From positions 1 to 48,370 of the forward strand of contig JBBSGP010000024.1 in NCBI GenBank assembly GCA_038253885.1: 48,370 nt of DNA. Reading direction: 5' to 3'. A program made the position numbers and the translations under genes. This DNA is from JALZAQ01 sp038253885 (lineage in GTDB: Bacteria > Gemmatimonadota > Gemmatimonadetes > Gemmatimonadales > Gemmatimonadaceae). How positions within the stretch are numbered: position 1 is the stretch's first letter; every line of letters begins with the position of its first letter. A model generated the notes under the pieces. It ran no database searches. It saw nothing but the letters and a program-made list of their open reading frames with translations, and was not told where the DNA came from. Below are positions 40,149 through 48,370 of the stretch, piece by piece.

Positions 40149-40865
40149 ATGTGGTCGCGCATCGCCGTGCTCGCGTCCGGTCGCGGGTCCAACCTCGTCG
40201 CTCTGCTCGATTACCTCGAGCGCTCGGGCGGAGGAGACAACGGTGACGCGCGCGTGGCGCTCGTGGTCTCGGACCGATCGGATGCGGGCGCACTCGCCGA
40301 GGCGCGCGCGCGCGGCATCGTCGGCGAACCCCTGGCCGACCCAGCCCGCGCCGAGGACGAGCTGTCGATGTTGCTGTCGCGCCACCGAGTGGACCTGGTC
40401 GTGCTCGCCGGCTATCTGCGTCTCGTCCCACGCCGTGTTGTCGCGGACTTCGCCGGGCGGATCGTGAACGTGCATCCGGCGCTGCTTCCGTCGTTTGGGG
40501 GGCCGGGCATGTATGGTGATCGCGTGCACCGTGCGGTGCTCGCCTCCGGCGCCCGGATCAGCGGGGCCACCGTCCACGCCGTCACCGATGAATACGACCG
40601 CGGCGCCATCCTGGCACAGTGGCCCGTTCCGGTGTTCGCCGACGATGACCCGCGCACTCTGGCGGCGCGAGTGCTGCGAGTGGAGCATCTGCTTCTGCCG
40701 CGTGTCGTCGCCGCCCTGGCTGCAGGGCGTATGCGATCAGACGCACAGGGCAGCCAGCGCCGTTTCCTCTCCGGCCAGCACGGGGGCGAGCATTTCGGAT
40801 TCGCGCTCGACCCGTACGACGCCGAGACCCTCTCCCACAACATCGATGTCGCTCTGGCCGGCTAG
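40149..40865 (+). CDS. purN: Phosphoribosylglycinamide formyltransferase
   Basis: Transfers a formyl group from 10-formyltetrahydrofolate to GAR in purine synthesis. Motifs are VLASGRGSNLVAL (7-19), VVLAGYLRLVP, the active-site NVHPALLPSFGG and GATVHAVTDEYDRGAI with the catalytic aspartate. The 238 residues exceed the usual 190-215, mainly through a C-terminal extension after the core fold. It overlaps the M42 peptidase gene by 20 nt and leads a purN - peptidase - purH operon. Confidence 0.95.
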   Translation: MWSRIAVLASGRGSNLVALLDYLERSGGGDNGDARVALVVSDRSDAGALAEARARGIVGEPLADPARAEDELSMLLSRHRVDLVVLAGYLRLVPRRVVADFAGRIVNVHPALLPSFGGPGMYGDRVHRAVLASGARISGATVHAVTDEYDRGAILAQWPVPVFADDDPRTLAARVLRVEHLLLPRVVAALAAGRMRSDAQGSQRRFLSGQHGGEHFGFALDPYDAETLSHNIDVALAG

Positions 40866-42912
40866 CTCTGCTCTCGTGGCGTTGCTGGGTCTCTCGACCA
40901 GCGCCGTGGCGGCGCAGCAGGCGGGCGGGCATACAGAGCTCGTGTCGTGGTGGGCGTCACTCGATGCTCCGACGGGTCGGGAGGATCTCGCGACGGCGGT
41001 GATCCAGCGCGCCATGCCGGGGTGGACACGCGACGCGTTAGGAAGTCTGATATCGCGCCGTGGCGCGGGGAGGCCGCGCCGCGTGGTGGCGTGCACGCTC
41101 GATCGCGCGCCCTACATCGTGAGCCAGATTCTCGACGACGGCTACCTGCGCGTCCAGTACGCCGCGCCTCCGGCGCGGCATCCACTCTGGGACCAGTTCC
41201 ACGAGGGACAACGCGCCCGATTGCTCACTCGGCGCGGACCGCTTCCGGGCGTGTTCGCGGTGCGCAGTGTGCACCTCTGGAGGCGCCGGCCAGCGGACGA
41301 CGCGCCGACTTCGGTTGACGACCTCTGGCTCGACGTGGGCGCACGTTCGCGCGCCGACGTGGCCGCGATGGGGATCGCGCTCCTCGATCCCGTCGAGCGG
41401 GAGATGTCGCCCTGGATGTATGGCGCTGGGTTGGTGGCCGCACCAGACGTCGGAGCACGCGCCGGATGCGCGGCCGTGGCCGTCGCGGCATTGAGCACGC
41501 CAATGAAGGGCGAGACAATCTTCGTGCTCGCCACCCAGGGAGCGTACGCGCATGCCGGCCTCGGCGCGGTTCTGGCGCGTCTCGGGACGGTGGATTCCCT
41601 GACCATCGTCGATCCCGCGATGGTGCCGGCGGCGATGCGAGCGCGCCGCGACAGCGGTGCGGTGGCGATCGCTCCCCTCGATGTACGCGTCCTGCCCTTC
41701 CCCGCCAGCGTCCGCATCACTCAGGCGGCAGCGATCGCAAGCATCGTCGACCATCCGGGAACACTGGTGGAAACCCTTCGGGGCGATGGCATCCGGCGGC
41801 TGTTCGCCGCCGTCGCATCCGCAAGCGGCGTCGGATCGCTCACCCCGCCGGCCCTCTCGCCGATCGTTCCTTCGGCGCCACCGCCGGCGTTGCCCCGGCG
41901 CGATGGACTGTCCTCCGTCGCCCGCATACTCGCGGCGCTGACCGATACATACGGCGTCTCGGCCCACGAAGGCGCGGTGCGCGCTGCGGTTCAACGGCTT
42001 TTGCCGGCGTGGGCGCGCGCCCTCGCCACGACGGACTCCTCCGGTAATCTCATCCTGTCCGTCGGGCCTGATCGCGACACTGCGGTGGTCATCGCCCACC
42101 TCGACGAGGTCGGCTTCGAGGTCACGGGGATCGACGCGGGTGGCCTGGTGGCGCTCCGCTCGCGGGGCGGATTCTTTCCATCGCTCTGGGAAGGTCAGCC
42201 GGCACTGCTCCACTCGGGGAGCTCGACGTTGCGCGGCATCTTCCTGCCACGTGCCGAGGCGGCCACGAAGCAGCCGAGCGCTCTGACGGCGTGGTTCGGT
42301 CTGGATTCGGCCGCCCTGATGACGCAGGGAATCAGGCCCGGTGATTTCGTCACCGGCGAGAAGCACGCATCACGACTCGGCGCGACCCGCTTCACCGCGC
42401 GCTCGATCGACGATCGCGCCGGCTGTACCGCACTGCTGATGGCGGTGGCGTCGCTCCGGCCGGAGACGCTTCCTCACAAGGTGATCTTCGTGTGGTCCGT
42501 GCAGGAAGAGACAGGACTCGCCGGCGCCGCCCAGATTGCCATCCGCCTCGGGCCGACGGTGCGACGGGTGTACGCGGTGGACACTTTCGTGTCTTCCGAT
42601 TCTCCGCTCGAGAGTCAGCGATTCGCGTTCACTCCCATCGGCCGCGGCGCGGTGGCGAGAGCGGTGGACAACTCGAGCGTGACTCCGCCCGCCGAGGTGG
42701 ACAGGGTCGCGGCGGTGGCGCGGGCGCATCGGATCCCGCTGCAGATCGGCACGACCAATGGCGGCAATGACGGCTCCGCTTTCACGCGTTACGGCGCGCT
42801 GGACGTGCCGTTGTCCTGGCCTCTGCGCTACTCCCACTCCCCGGCCGAGGTCGTCGACCTTGCGGACATCGCGGCGCTGGGGCAGCTGGTAGCGGCGCTG
42901 GTGAAGGAGTGA
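40846..42912 (+). CDS. Secreted M42-type metallopeptidase, internal duplication
   Basis: A 688-residue exported protein with signal peptide (about 1-22, AVA-AQ). The C-terminal half (about 357-688) is a full M42 aminopeptidase-like unit: H418 and D420 (AHLDEVGF), D522/D523 (IDDRAGC), E554/E555 (QEETGLAG), D579 (VDTF) and H664 (YSHSPAE). The N-terminal half (about 30-345) follows the same order (ASLDAPTGRED, ACTLDRAPY, PDVGARAGC, TQGAYAHAG, TIVDPAM), but the histidine and catalytic glutamates are missing, so it looks like a degenerate copy. Homologues act on N-terminal residues of peptides. ATG 40846 lies inside purN; the 3' end overlaps purH by 4 nt. Confidence 0.85.
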   Translation: MSLWPASSALVALLGLSTSAVAAQQAGGHTELVSWWASLDAPTGREDLATAVIQRAMPGWTRDALGSLISRRGAGRPRRVVACTLDRAPYIVSQILDDGYLRVQYAAPPARHPLWDQFHEGQRARLLTRRGPLPGVFAVRSVHLWRRRPADDAPTSVDDLWLDVGARSRADVAAMGIALLDPVEREMSPWMYGAGLVAAPDVGARAGCAAVAVAALSTPMKGETIFVLATQGAYAHAGLGAVLARLGTVDSLTIVDPAMVPAAMRARRDSGAVAIAPLDVRVLPFPASVRITQAAAIASIVDHPGTLVETLRGDGIRRLFAAVASASGVGSLTPPALSPIVPSAPPPALPRRDGLSSVARILAALTDTYGVSAHEGAVRAAVQRLLPAWARALATTDSSGNLILSVGPDRDTAVVIAHLDEVGFEVTGIDAGGLVALRSRGGFFPSLWEGQPALLHSGSSTLRGIFLPRAEAATKQPSALTAWFGLDSAALMTQGIRPGDFVTGEKHASRLGATRFTARSIDDRAGCTALLMAVASLRPETLPHKVIFVWSVQEETGLAGAAQIAIRLGPTVRRVYAVDTFVSSDSPLESQRFAFTPIGRGAVARAVDNSSVTPPAEVDRVAAVARAHRIPLQIGTTNGGNDGSAFTRYGALDVPLSWPLRYSHSPAEVVDLADIAALGQLVAALVKE

Positions 42913-44453
42913 CCGTCGCGGTGCGGCGCGCCCTGCTCTCGGTCTCCGACAAGAGCGGAATCGTCGAGTTCGCGCGAGGCCTCTCCGACATCGGTTGGGA
43001 GCTGCTGTCCACCGGCGGAACGGCGAGAGCGCTGCGCGAGTCCGGACTGACGACGCGGGACGTGAGCGAGGTCACCGGGTTTCCGGAGATGCTGCACGGC
43101 CGCGTGAAGACGCTGCATCCCGCGGTGCACGGCGCGCTGCTGGCCCGCCGCGACCTCGCGGAGCATATGGTGGCTCTGCGCGAGCAAGGCATCGACCCGA
43201 TCGATCTCGTTGCCGCCAACCTCTATCCCTTCCGCGAGACGGCCGCTCGTCCGGGCGCGCCAGCGGAAGATGTGATCGAGCAGATCGACATTGGCGGCCC
43301 GTCGATGCTCCGCTCGGCGGCGAAGAATTTCGCCTCTGTCACGGTGGTGGTCGACCCGGAGGATTACGGTCGCGTCCTGGCCGGCCTGGTCGCCGGTGAC
43401 GACGACCTCGACCTCCGCCGGCTGCTGGCGGGAAAAGCTTTCGCTCATACGGCCGCGTACGACGCCGCGATCTCCACCTGGTTCGCGGAGCAGCGCGGCG
43501 ACCTCTTCCCGGAGAGCGTGACGTTGGGATATCAGCGCCAGCAGCTGCTCCGTTACGGCGAGAATCCCGGACAGCACGCGGCATTCTATGTCGAGCGGCC
43601 GGGCGCGGGGCTGAGCGCGCTGCGACAGCGAGGCGGCAAGGAGCTCTCGTTCAACAACCTCCTCGACCTCGAGGGCGCTCTGCTGACGAGCGATCTCTAC
43701 GGGGGCGAGACCTGCTGCGCCATCATCAAGCATACCTCCCCGTGCGGCGTCGCCGTCGGCGCAACGGCGCTCGAAGCCTATCACAAGGCGTTGGCGTGCG
43801 ATCCCGTGTCGGCGTTCGGCTCGGTGGTCTCGATCAATGTCCCCGTGGACGAGGCGGCCGCGCAGGCCATCTCGAGCTTGTTTGTCGAGTGCCTGGTGGC
43901 GCCATCCTTCAGCGAGGCCGCCGTCGAGATTCTCGGGCGCAAGAAGAATCTCCGAGTGCTGGAGGGCACGGCACAGTGGCGCAAAGGCGCCATGGACTCG
44001 AAGCGCGTTCGCGGCGGCACGCTGGTGCAGGAGCGGTTGTCCCCAGACGTCCGCGATGATGGATGGCAGATCGTGACCCAGCGTTCCCCCACCGCGACCG
44101 AGCGCTCCGATCTCCTCTTCGCCTGGCGCGCCGCCGCCAGCGTCAAGTCGAACGCGATCGTGCTGGCGCGGGCGGGAGCGACAATCGGCATCGGCGCGGG
44201 GCAGATGTCGCGGGTCGACGCGTCGTTCATGGCGGTGCACAAGGCCCGCGGCGCGGGCCATGCCACCGAGGGAGCCGTCCTCGCATCCGACGCCTTCTTT
44301 CCCTTCCGGGACGGCGTGGACCAGGCGGCGGACGCGGGTATCACGGCGATCATCCAGCCTGGCGGCTCGGTGCGCGACGACGAAGTCATCACGGCCGCGA
44401 ACGAGAAAGGCCTCGCCATGGTGTTCACCGGCCGCCGGCTGTTCAGGCACTGA
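42909..44453 (+). CDS. purH: AICAR transformylase / IMP cyclohydrolase
   Basis: The bifunctional enzyme of the last two steps to IMP. The N-terminal MGS-like cyclohydrolase (about 1-200) has ALLSVSDKSGIVEFA, LLSTGGTA, GFPEMLHGRVKTLHP and DLVAANLYPF. The C-terminal transformylase has LRYGENPGQHAAFY, KELSFNNLLDLEGA, IIKHTSPCGVA and DPVSAFG, with conserved KSNAIVLA and GIGAGQMSRVDA. The 514 residues are the normal length. GTG 42909 overlaps the peptidase gene. A strong terminator follows. Confidence 0.98.
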   Translation: MTVAVRRALLSVSDKSGIVEFARGLSDIGWELLSTGGTARALRESGLTTRDVSEVTGFPEMLHGRVKTLHPAVHGALLARRDLAEHMVALREQGIDPIDLVAANLYPFRETAARPGAPAEDVIEQIDIGGPSMLRSAAKNFASVTVVVDPEDYGRVLAGLVAGDDDLDLRRLLAGKAFAHTAAYDAAISTWFAEQRGDLFPESVTLGYQRQQLLRYGENPGQHAAFYVERPGAGLSALRQRGGKELSFNNLLDLEGALLTSDLYGGETCCAIIKHTSPCGVAVGATALEAYHKALACDPVSAFGSVVSINVPVDEAAAQAISSLFVECLVAPSFSEAAVEILGRKKNLRVLEGTAQWRKGAMDSKRVRGGTLVQERLSPDVRDDGWQIVTQRSPTATERSDLLFAWRAAASVKSNAIVLARAGATIGIGAGQMSRVDASFMAVHKARGAGHATEGAVLASDAFFPFRDGVDQAADAGITAIIQPGGSVRDDEVITAANEKGLAMVFTGRRLFRH

Positions 44454-44475
44454 CGCTCGATGCTCTCGCGCAGCG

Positions 44476-44504
44476 TTGCCAACCCCCCGGCGCCCCTCCA
44501 TCTT
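44476..44504 (+). promoter_or_regulatory. Possible promoter of the DUF2723 gene
   Basis: TTGCCA (44476-44481) and CATCTT (44499-44504) are 17 bp apart, upstream of the purH terminator hairpin. If used, the new transcript would begin inside or just before that hairpin. Confidence 0.35.
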
Positions 44505-44508
44505 ACCC

Positions 44509-44540
44509 CGACGCCCCGCTCTCCGCGGGGCGTCGTTTGT
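44509..44540 (+). terminator. Rho-independent terminator after purH
   Basis: CGACGCCCCGC (44509-44519) and GCGGGGCGTCG (44525-44535) form a perfect 11 bp stem with a TCTCC loop, followed by TTTGT. Confidence 0.8.
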
Positions 44541-44557
44541 CTGCCACCCGGCACTCC

Positions 44558-46807
44558 ATGACCGCCCAGAGAATCGAGCGCGATTACCGGCCTTCCTACG
44601 GCGCCGCAGCCGTCACCGGGCTCGCCGTTCTGCTCCTCTATGTGATCACTCTCTCGCCGTCGACGGCGATGTGGGACACGAGTGAATACATCGCGGCGGC
44701 GAAGGTGTTGGGCCTGCCCCACCCACCGGGCAATCCGCTCTTCGTCCTCATCGGCCACGTCTTCGGGATGCTGCCGATTGCACCGGCCTATGCGATGCGC
44801 ATCAATATCCTGGCGGCGCTCGCCAGCGCTGGCGCCGCCACGATGTGGTTTCTGATCACGGAGCGCGTCCTGGTCGGCTGGCTCGCGGATCGATGGCAGC
44901 GCATCGCCGGAGGGGCGGTCGCGGCCCTGATCGGCGCGACCGCGTTCACCGTCTGGAACCAGTCGGTGGTGAACGAGAAGGTCTACACGGTCTCGCTGTT
45001 CGGCCTGGCGGTGATCTCGTGGCTCACCGTCCGCTGGTCCGACGACCCCGACGGTCCCGTGGCCGACCGCATCCTCGTGCTCGTCGCGTATCTCCTCGGG
45101 CTCGGCTACTCGAACCATATGATGGGCTTTCTCGCCGGACCGGCGGTCGCGGTGGCCGTTCTCGTTCGCCGTCCCGCGACCATTCTGCGATGGAAGCTGC
45201 TGCTCGTCTGCGCGGTCGCTCTCGCAGCCGGCATCACTCCCTTTCTCTTCGAGCCGATTCGGGCCGCTCACTTCCCCGCGATCAACGAGGGAGAGCCGAC
45301 AACGCGCGAGAGCTTCCTTTACAACTTCAACCGCGGCCAGTACGGAAAGCCCTCGGTCTTCGACCGGCAAGCTCCATTCGCCGGACAGCTTGGGATGTGG
45401 TGGCTTTACTTTCGCTGGCAGTGGCTGCGCGACATGCAGGAGACCTCCCCGTGGCTGCAGCAGCTGCTGGCGGCGCTGTTCTTCGTGCTCGGCGTGTTCG
45501 GGGGCTACGTCCACTGGAAGCGGGACCGGCGCTCCTTCTGGTACGTGGCCACATTCATGTTCACCCTCACCCTGCTGCTCATCTGGTACCTGAATTTCCG
45601 GTACGGGCATTCGCAGTGCCTCGCGATGCCGAACACACCCGACACCCAGTGCGAGGTCCGCGACCGCGACTACTTCTTCATCGTGAGCTTCTCGATGTGG
45701 GGTGTATGGGCGGCGCTCGGCCTCGTCTTCCTCTGGGAGTCCGTGGCCGCGCTCTTTGGCGCGGACAGGGTGACGGCAGCGGGCGAGACCATCGATCTCC
45801 CACGCCGCCGAAGCTGGCTGCTGGCGACACCGGTGCTGGCTCTGGCGTTCGCGCCGATGATCGGGAACTGGCACGCGGCCTCACGCGCCCATCAGACGGA
45901 CACGCGCGACTTCGCCCACGACCTCCTGGACTCCGTCGAGCCGTACGGCGTTCTGATAACGGTCGGGGACAACGACACCTTTCCGCTGTGGTACGCGCAG
46001 GAGGTGGAAGGGATCCGGCGGGATGTGCTGGTCGCCAATACGTCGCTGCTCAACACCGACTGGTACACCCGTCAGCTCATGCGCCGGCCGATCTACGACT
46101 ACGACGCGGCGCGCGGACCCGCCATCTATCGCGGCCGTACGTGGCGGAAGCCAACCGGTCCGCCACTCAAGCTCACCATGGCCGAGGCGGATTCGTTGCC
46201 GCAGCAGTACCCGATCGGGCAGCCGTCTCGATTCCAGAAGGGGGAGCTGATCGCAACGATCCGTCCCCAGATTCTCCAGCGTGCCGATCTGTTGGTGCTC
46301 CGTATGATCAGCGATGCGTTTCCCGAGAGATCCATCTACTTCAGCCGCACCGCGGCCAGCTACCCGCAGGAGGTGTTTGGTCTGGACCAGTATCTCCTGC
46401 AGCAGGGGCTCGCGCGCAAGCTCATGCCGGCTACCCCGAAGGAATCCAAGGACACTCTGTACCTGCCCGGAGAAGGATGGATCGACGCGCCGCGCACGGT
46501 CGCGCTCTGGGATGGCGACTTCGCGGCGCCGCGCTCGATCATTCGGCGTGGCGACTGGGTCGACAAGGCGTCGGTGGGTATTCCGTATCTCTACATCGGG
46601 CTCGGCGCTCTCGTGGCTGAGCTCGAGAGCCGCAACGGTGACTCATCGCGGGCGAGCTCGGCGCTCGCCGTCGCCCAGAAGATCGGGAAGGTGACCGGGC
46701 TCGAGGGACTCTTCCAGTCCGCCACTCCCCCGCCACCGGCAGTGCCGGTCGAGCAGAATCGCCGCCGCGTGCCGATCGGCGACCAGGGCCGCGCGCGACA
46801 GCCCTGA
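44558..46807 (+). CDS. DUF2723 membrane protein, predicted GT-C glycosyltransferase
   Basis: A 749-residue integral membrane protein of the DUF2723 / protein O-mannosyltransferase-like group. After the first membrane segment an acidic loop, STAMWDTSEYIAAAKVLGLP, holds the Asp/Glu pair expected of GT-C enzymes, followed by HPPGNPLF. About ten to twelve membrane segments run to residue 430. A large soluble C-terminal part starts at about 450 with LITVGDNDTFPLWYAQEVEG, a segment typical of this family. It probably uses a lipid-linked sugar on the periplasmic face; acceptor and sugar are unknown. ATG 44558 follows the purH terminator without a strong ribosome binding site. Confidence 0.88.
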   Translation: MTAQRIERDYRPSYGAAAVTGLAVLLLYVITLSPSTAMWDTSEYIAAAKVLGLPHPPGNPLFVLIGHVFGMLPIAPAYAMRINILAALASAGAATMWFLITERVLVGWLADRWQRIAGGAVAALIGATAFTVWNQSVVNEKVYTVSLFGLAVISWLTVRWSDDPDGPVADRILVLVAYLLGLGYSNHMMGFLAGPAVAVAVLVRRPATILRWKLLLVCAVALAAGITPFLFEPIRAAHFPAINEGEPTTRESFLYNFNRGQYGKPSVFDRQAPFAGQLGMWWLYFRWQWLRDMQETSPWLQQLLAALFFVLGVFGGYVHWKRDRRSFWYVATFMFTLTLLLIWYLNFRYGHSQCLAMPNTPDTQCEVRDRDYFFIVSFSMWGVWAALGLVFLWESVAALFGADRVTAAGETIDLPRRRSWLLATPVLALAFAPMIGNWHAASRAHQTDTRDFAHDLLDSVEPYGVLITVGDNDTFPLWYAQEVEGIRRDVLVANTSLLNTDWYTRQLMRRPIYDYDAARGPAIYRGRTWRKPTGPPLKLTMAEADSLPQQYPIGQPSRFQKGELIATIRPQILQRADLLVLRMISDAFPERSIYFSRTAASYPQEVFGLDQYLLQQGLARKLMPATPKESKDTLYLPGEGWIDAPRTVALWDGDFAAPRSIIRRGDWVDKASVGIPYLYIGLGALVAELESRNGDSSRASSALAVAQKIGKVTGLEGLFQSATPPPPAVPVEQNRRRVPIGDQGRARQP

Positions 46808-46825
46808 TCGCTCTCGTGTCAGGGC
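46801..46825. terminator. Inverted repeat holding both convergent stop codons
   Basis: GCCCTGA (46801-46807) and TCAGGGC (46819-46825) are a perfect 7 bp inverted repeat with an 11 nt loop. Each arm contains the TGA stop of one of the convergent genes. It has no T tract, so termination is only possible. Confidence 0.4.
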
Positions 46826-47871
46826 GTCGCTCGCCATGAATCGGCGAGCGCGCGAGTGCGAAGGATGTAGCTCGTGCCGTACTCAGCCGATGGCTCGATC
46901 TCGGTGCCTTCGTGCCATTCGTTCCATGTCGAGATCGTGACGCAGTCAGCTCCGGCTGCGGCTTTCCAGAGCCGCTCGTAGATCGTGCCGCCGGCGCGGT
47001 CGATCCGCATGCCGGGCGTATTCACGTTGCGATCGTCGTAGCCGGGGACGACACTCGCGCAGTACATCTTCCCGCGTCGGTTGAAGGCGGCGCGCTGCGC
47101 AGGCAGGGCCGCGATATAGCCATCCACGTCGCCTGCCGGATTGTACGTCTCGACTCCATCGACGATCGCGCTCTTGAGCGGATCCATATTGTCGGCCACC
47201 GAGAAGAGTCCCAGTCCCTGCAGCGCACTAGCCAGCTCGGACGGTCGAAGCTGGTTGGTGACCCGACCGTAGATGAAAACCACCGGACGGCGATCGATGC
47301 GGAGCCAGGCCGGGCTCGTTGCATAGTGCGCGAGGACATAGCGCAGGTCCTCGCGCATCTGGTTGCTACTTCGGGCCGGCTCGTAGAGGATGGTGACCGA
47401 GAAGTGCTGCCGCTCCGCCTCCCGGAGGAGCAGGGCGACGACCTCATCGTCGAATCCGTGCGCGCCCCACCAGGAGGAGATGAACCCGTCGATCCCGGCA
47501 TCTCGGGCGAGCCCGATCTGGGCGGCGATCGTCGCCGAGTCCTTGGAGTCGTACCATCCTCTCTGGGGCGTGTCCGTTGTGCCGTGGTGGGGCAGCGCCG
47601 GGTTCCAGTGTTTCCAGCCCCGCGCCGGGCCGTCCGGCGAGCCGTACCAGGCATAGAAGTGCGAGAGGACCAGGCGGGGGTGCGGCGCCGCGCGCGGCGG
47701 CGGCGGGGGTGGGGCGCTCGGATCGTCCTCGACTACCGGCGTCGACGTCGCGCAGGCCGCGCAAGCGAGCTGGAGCAGGATGGCGACGCGGAGCGCCAGA
47801 TGACCGCGAAACGCTGACAGCAATCTGTTCTCTTCGCTGAGTTGCAGCCGACGGCGGGTGAGCACTGGCAT
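46819..47871 (-). CDS. GH99-like (endo-alpha-mannosidase-type) lipoprotein
   Basis: A 350-residue exported protein with a hydrophobic signal ending in cysteines C37 and C40, then a proline run (53-59). The catalytic-type domain fits the GH99 / glycosyltransferase WbsX-like (beta/alpha)8 family: VLSHFYAWYGSP (68-79), WYDSKD, AGIDGFISSWWG, VTILYEPAR, RRPVVFIYGR and TISTWNEWHEGTEIEPS near the end. GH99 enzymes cut alpha-mannosides, but several related families have other or unknown activities. Start ATG 47871 gives a 31-residue lead before the signal core; TTG 47823, after GAAGAGA, is an alternative. It converges on the DUF2723 gene. Confidence 0.8.
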   Translation of the reverse strand: MPVLTRRRLQLSEENRLLSAFRGHLALRVAILLQLACAACATSTPVVEDDPSAPPPPPPRAAPHPRLVLSHFYAWYGSPDGPARGWKHWNPALPHHGTTDTPQRGWYDSKDSATIAAQIGLARDAGIDGFISSWWGAHGFDDEVVALLLREAERQHFSVTILYEPARSSNQMREDLRYVLAHYATSPAWLRIDRRPVVFIYGRVTNQLRPSELASALQGLGLFSVADNMDPLKSAIVDGVETYNPAGDVDGYIAALPAQRAAFNRRGKMYCASVVPGYDDRNVNTPGMRIDRAGGTIYERLWKAAAGADCVTISTWNEWHEGTEIEPSAEYGTSYILRTRALADSWRATP

Positions 47872-47913
47872 CCTACCCTGGACTCGACCGGATTCGTTGC
47901 CGTCACCGGCGGC

Positions 47914-48370
47914 TCAGGGAACGAGCGGTGCCTCGATGTGACGCTTCACCCAGTCCACCCACAGGCGCGCGCGCTCCCGCGCATTCACCGGATCGGCAGA
48001 CGAATGGGTGCGCCCCTGGAACCCGACGAACTCGGTCTCGACGCCGTTGTCTCTCATCGCACGGTAGAGCGCGAACGCCTGGGTCGGCGGCACGCGAAAG
48101 TCCGCGCGAATGCGATCGTCCGGCCATCCCTGGACCAGCTGAGGGAAGATGGCTGGCTTCCCGGCGGCAGCACGAACTCCAGCGTCCACGCGCCGTTCGT
48201 GAGACGACGTGTGGACCGATCAGTCGTGTTCGCCAGCCAGATGTGCTGCGGCGCGACGGCGTGGCGGAGAAAGAGATCCTGATCGCCGATGCGGAAGGTC
48301 GTGAGATGACGCGCCTCACCCTCGCGCTTCTCCAGGGAGTCCGAAGACGCGAACGCGATGGCGGTCCCAT
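47914..48370 (-). pseudogene. S9-family peptidase remnant with internal deletion (3' end in window)
   Basis: Two fragments of an S9 (DPP-like) peptidase adjoin in different frames. The first, from the window edge to about 48095, is propeller-like: TAIAFASSDSLEKREGEARH, APQHIWLANTTDRSTRRLT and LSWSRDGRTIAFAR. The second, from about 48110 to the stop at 47914, is the C-terminal end of the hydrolase domain: DFRVPPTQAFALYRAMRDNG, then FVGFQGRTHSSADPV with the likely catalytic histidine, ending WVDWVKRHIEAPLVP. The segment with the nucleophile serine and aspartate, normally several hundred residues, is absent. The simplest reading is a deletion with a frame change; an assembly error is possible. 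The 5' part lies beyond the window. Confidence 0.75.

Noticed and set aside
40495..40845. N-terminal extension of the M42 peptidase
   Set aside because: That stretch is purN in another frame; ATG 40846 begins a good signal peptide.

Overview
The window is a GC-rich, gene-dense bacterial chromosome segment. The gene content suggests a diderm with an outer membrane. It includes O-antigen-type sugar genes, GmhB, several probable lipoproteins, a DUF2723 membrane glycosyltransferase and secreted S9 and M42 peptidases. Together with a Bacteroidetes-like Ig-domain lipoprotein, a Minf_1886-family protein and SelA, this fits Gemmatimonadota best. That placement is an inference: there is no rRNA or marker phylogeny in the window.

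Left edge (1-2.5 kb): the 5' end of an IS110-family transposase runs off the window on the minus strand. Its upstream noncoding left end could encode a bridge RNA. An orphan sensor histidine kinase follows, then about 440 bp with no supported gene.

Polysaccharide block (2.4-14.3 kb): a tRNA with anticodon CAT and an initiator tRNA-fMet, both on the minus strand, bracket a plus-strand cluster. The cluster has a GT4 glycosyltransferase, then RfbF, RfbG, an SDR and RfbH (CDP-3,6-dideoxyhexose chemistry). It continues with a GDP-mannose 3,5-epimerase-like SDR, a GT2-GT10 fusion glycosyltransferase and a Wzx-like flippase. A second GT4 gene converges on it from the minus strand. A promoter (TTGCCA-N17-TACACT) with a leader hairpin precedes the first gene. 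The genes are mostly joined by 4-10 nt overlaps, which suggests one transcript making and exporting one glycan.

Minus-strand run (14.4-33.1 kb), in transcription order: thrS, an oligopeptidase B-type S9 peptidase, thiolase, bioY, a CPBP protease, 3-hydroxyacyl-CoA dehydrogenase, acyl-CoA dehydrogenase, leucine dehydrogenase-type enzyme, glyA, a Minf_1886-family protein, a zinc ribbon, nnr, a beta-propeller lipoprotein, thiL, plsC, eno and an FtsB/DivIC-like gene, ending at the initiator tRNA. Many neighbours overlap by 4 nt. The run mixes acetoacetyl-CoA and acyl-CoA chemistry, branched-chain amino acid and one-carbon metabolism, metabolite repair and housekeeping.

Plus-strand run (33.3-46.8 kb), diverging from thrS: a BON-domain protein, valS, an Ig-like lipoprotein, selA, gmhB, purN, a secreted double-M42 peptidase whose first half has lost its metal ligands, purH and a DUF2723 protein. 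Hairpin terminators follow the BON gene and purH. At the right edge are a minus-strand GH99-like lipoprotein and the 3' remains of an S9 peptidase gene with an internal deletion and frame change.

The points most worth following up are the putative IS110 bridge RNA, the GT2-GT10 fusion in a cluster joining CDP-dideoxyhexose and GDP-sugar chemistry between two near-repeat tRNAs, and the duplicated M42 peptidase. I saw no CRISPR array, defence island or prophage.
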